Shown one piece after another: positions 61,846-64,000 of a stretch of DNA of 64,000 bases (positions within the stretch are counted from its first letter, which is position 1; each line of letters starts with the position of its first letter). The position numbers were made by a program, and so were the translations under genes. The notes beneath the pieces are model-generated. The model saw nothing but the letters and a program-made list of their open reading frames with translations. It had not been told where the DNA came from and did not search any database. This DNA comes from an uncultured Bacteroidales bacterium. GTDB taxonomy: Bacteria; Bacteroidota; Bacteroidia; Bacteroidales; P3. The stretch is taken from NCBI GenBank assembly GCA_910586395.1, contig CAJUFX010000002.1:215598-279597 (forward strand), read 5' to 3'.

Positions 61846-63439
61846 TTTGGTGTTTTGGATGGTTGTTTCAGCAAGGTTTCTATTTCGCCGGTTTCTATGA
61901 TCAAGGTAGGGTTATGGCGTATTTTTTCTGTCTTTCGGGGTGTCAGTTTAGAGGGCGTGACGGTCAGCTCAGGCAGGTTGAAAGACTTGAGAAAGCCACG
62001 GTAGTAATGGCCGTCTTTTTGGGGGAGCAGGAACGGCTTGGAGAATTGCTTGCCGTCGAAATAGGCGATGTAGGGCAGTGAGAAATAGCCGTCCAGTTGT
62101 TTGCTGGCATAGACGAGCCAGCGTCCGTTTTGGCTCCAGCTGTGAAAACTCTCGGCTTCGGGGGTGTTGAGCAAATCGGCTGGTTGGAAGTCCTGAATAT
62201 ATATATAGTGGTATCAGTTTTATTCAAGAAAACCAAGCCCAAATCACCGAGGGCGCGGGCCGGAAAAGAGCTGTATGGACTGATGTTGACGGCTATGCAG
62301 TTCGGGTCAGCGGGATTAACGCGCGGCAGGGCGAAACTGCCGTTGCAGTCATCGGCCGCGAGCAGGGTTTCGACCGAATTGCCGACCGAACCCGTTGCCG
62401 GGTCGAATGTCACGCGGACCAAGTCGAAACGGATACGTTCGATACGCTGTTTTTCGGAGGGCTGTTTGGCTAAAAATGCACTGTCTTCTTTCGGCGCGCG
62501 ACAGAAATACAGACAGTCGCCGTCGGGTGACCAGGTCGGATAGGTGTATTCGACCTGGTTATCCCATAGGGCGGGCGTCGTGAAGAGGCGATTCGTCCGT
62601 ATGTCGTACAATACGATGTGCGAAAGGCTGTCAATGGAGTTGAAAAACCGGCGGTGGGCCTCATATCCGCCTATGCCCAGCAGATGATTGGTTGAAAAGG
62701 CGATGTAATTTCCGTTCGGGTGGTAGGCCGGATAAATCAGACGCAATCCGAGGCGGGCGGCTTCCGGCGACAACGCGATTTTGCGCGGGCCGTCCGGCGT
62801 TTGCAACAACGAACCTTCTGACGGAAACCGCCAGTGTATGATCATTTCATCGGCGTCGCCGTTGCGGAACGTATGGCAGTTCATGCAATTGTTATCGGAG
62901 AGGGTGTTGAGCGTCAGGGCCGTGGTCTTGAAGTCTGACAGCCGCCGCTGATAGATGCCCAGCGTGTTGTAAACGCCGTCACCGGGCGCGACGAGGCGAT
63001 AGACGAGATAGGGGTCGATGCTGTCTTCGGCCACGAACCAGCGCAGGGGGGCGTAGTGGCGGTCGGCCGTGCTGATGTCGAGCCGGAGCGGCTCTTGGCG
63101 TTCGCGGGCGGTGCTGAGGAAACGGTGCCAGGTTTTTGAGCGGAACCGTACCTGCCGGCGGTAGCGTTTGTCAAGCAGGGTTTCTTCGCCGCAACTGACG
63201 CGCAGACGGATGTTTTCGTTTACGGAAAAGTTGAGCGGCGCGATGTTGGGTGGCAGGACGAGGCTGTCGCCGTAGTCCGGAAAGATGGGGGCGTTTTCCG
63301 CGGTGAGCGAAGCCCCTGTCGTATGGTCGGCGGTCGTGTCGGTCGGCACGTTGTCGCGGCAGCCGGCCAACAGGGCGAGCAATAGCAAACCGCATAACGT
63401 ATATCTCGTGTGGAACGGGTTTATGTCGAATCGTTTCAT
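61842..63439 (-). pseudogene. Paralogous CxxCH propeller lipoprotein, frameshifted at a TA tract
   Basis: ATG 63439 opens a lipoprotein (L-L-A-G-C) with the same N-terminal domain, N-N-C-M-N-C-H and PD40 blades as the 60235 gene. At the tract (AT)5A (62197-62207) the reading frame shifts: the frame before it runs to 61964 as nonsense (T-I-Y-I then F-R-T-S-N-Q), while the correct continuation L-N-T-P-E-A-E-S-F-H-S is in another frame and ends at 61842. One TA unit less would give T-T-I-Y-I-Q-D-F in frame. Phase variation, decay or a sequencing error are all possible. The stop overlaps the next start. Confidence 0.82.
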
Positions 63440-63501
63440 ATCGTATAGATTGTCAAGTTTTACGGGGTATTTTGGCCTCAACGGGCGGTCTAACCGGTCT
63501 A

Positions 63502-64000
63502 TTAGTGCACGAGAGGCTCGATACCGGGTCCGTCCGGCACCGGCGGTTCGGCGGCGGGATCTATGTTTTTTAAATATAAGTACAAGAAAGCGTAGCTGTT
63601 TCCGTATTTTTCAAAGAAGGCTTCAGGGCGCAGTCGTCCGGTCTCGAAATTCCATTTCTCCTGCAGGAAATTCTCGAACCGTTTGATGACCGCCGGATTG
63701 AAGCGGAAATCCTCCAACCCTTTGAGCCCTTCCTCCACTATCGTGAAAGCGGTTGGGTTCAAGCCGTATTCGATGTAGAGCAACAGGGCTTCCTGAGCGT
63801 AGATGGGCAGTTCCTGGGATTTATAGCCCAGGTGGCGGTAGTGTTTCAACACCTCGTAGGCGGCCGGCAGGTTTTTGTCCAAGAGGTATTGCATCAGCAC
63901 ATATTCGGCTACATGGAAGTTATGCGGATGGACGGCCATGAGGTGCGCCATTTCGGCCCGCGGATTTTTACCGCTGACGTCGGGTGGAATGGGGCTGGCT
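63502..64000 (-). CDS. C-terminal part of a DUF6057-like membrane-associated protein (5' end outside the window)
   Basis: The frame is open to the right edge: 165 codons are visible, reading S-P-I-P-P-D-V-S-G-K-N-P-R-A-E-M-A-H-L-M-A-V-H-P (divided) near the edge, then helical TPR-like repeats (Y-L-L-D-K-N-L-P-A-A-Y-E-V-L-K-H-Y) and a C-terminus ending I-E-P-L-V-H. The pattern N-P-R-A-E-M-A-H-L-M is what I associate with DUF6057, large proteins with N-terminal membrane helices found next to TolB-like haem proteins. It lies 62 bp upstream of the frameshifted lipoprotein gene. Confidence 0.65.
   Translation of the reverse strand, partial: ASPIPPDVSGKNPRAEMAHLMAVHPHNFHVAEYVLMQYLLDKNLPAAYEVLKHYRHLGYKSQELPIYAQEALLLYIEYGLNPTAFTIVEEGLKGLEDFRFNPAVIKRFENFLQEKWNFETGRLRPEAFFEKYGNSYAFLYLYLKNIDPAAEPPVPDGPGIEPLVH

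Overview
The window is a chromosomal segment of an anaerobic, GC-rich (mid-50s % by eye) Gram-negative member of the Bacteroidales. Evidence for this is the lipid A kinase LpxK, several secreted proteins with type IX secretion system (T9SS) C-terminal sorting domains of type A and one gliding-motility type (CHU_C/type B), Bacteroidetes-style promoters (TTTG-N19/20-TAnnTTTG) in front of many genes, and a complete lysine-fermentation operon. I recognise no rRNA, tRNA or CRISPR array.

Layout. 1-6.9 kb (all minus): 5'-truncated view of a Nif3-like gene, a 32-codon stump of an SMR transporter, an AlwI-type restriction-modification pair, a LysO-type lysine exporter, a MATE efflux pump, and an MntA-HepT toxin-antitoxin pair flanked by a perfect 37-bp direct repeat. 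7-12.8 kb (plus): sufBCD and a TPR/HTH membrane regulator. 13-26.3 kb (plus): five large secreted proteins (two fibronectin-III/adhesin-like, two Omp28-like with CxxC, one propeller-like), one of them broken at a TA-dinucleotide tract. 26.4-39.2 kb (plus): housekeeping genes era, lpxK, punA, a hotdog thioesterase, a SpoU-family methylase, a KamB-like P-loop protein, an FMN reductase, an RlmI-like methylase, an LTA-synthase-like sulfatase and mtnN, with a T9SS subtilase (27.7 kb) among them.

39.0-41.7 kb is the most unusual stretch. The last 133 bp of mtnN recurs twice downstream, each time in frame and with a stop codon, and the two extra copies share an identical 179-bp repeat. Each interval between repeats holds one reverse-oriented gene with its own promoter (RhuM/PLD-like; DUF3825), so the region looks like an array of two single-gene cassettes inserted at the 3' end of mtnN. 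Cassette 2 also has a promoter-terminator pair that predicts a small RNA.

41.9-46 kb: secreted CHB_HEX_C-repeat protein and a divergently placed two-gene secreted-protein operon whose promoter spacer is a TA tract. 46.2-54.9 kb (minus): OsmC, GNAT and the lysine-to-butyrate fermentation operon atoD-kal-kce-kdd-kamA-kamD-kamE-atoA. 55-64 kb (minus): a T9SS type-B giant and a cluster of CxxCH-containing propeller-like (lipo)proteins with DUF6057-like partners, including a mosaic, frameshifted paralogue.

The main cross-cutting themes are: short (TA)4-5 tracts placed in or in front of secreted-protein genes (two frameshifts and one promoter spacer), very recent exchange of sequence between paralogues, and small insertions bounded by direct repeats.
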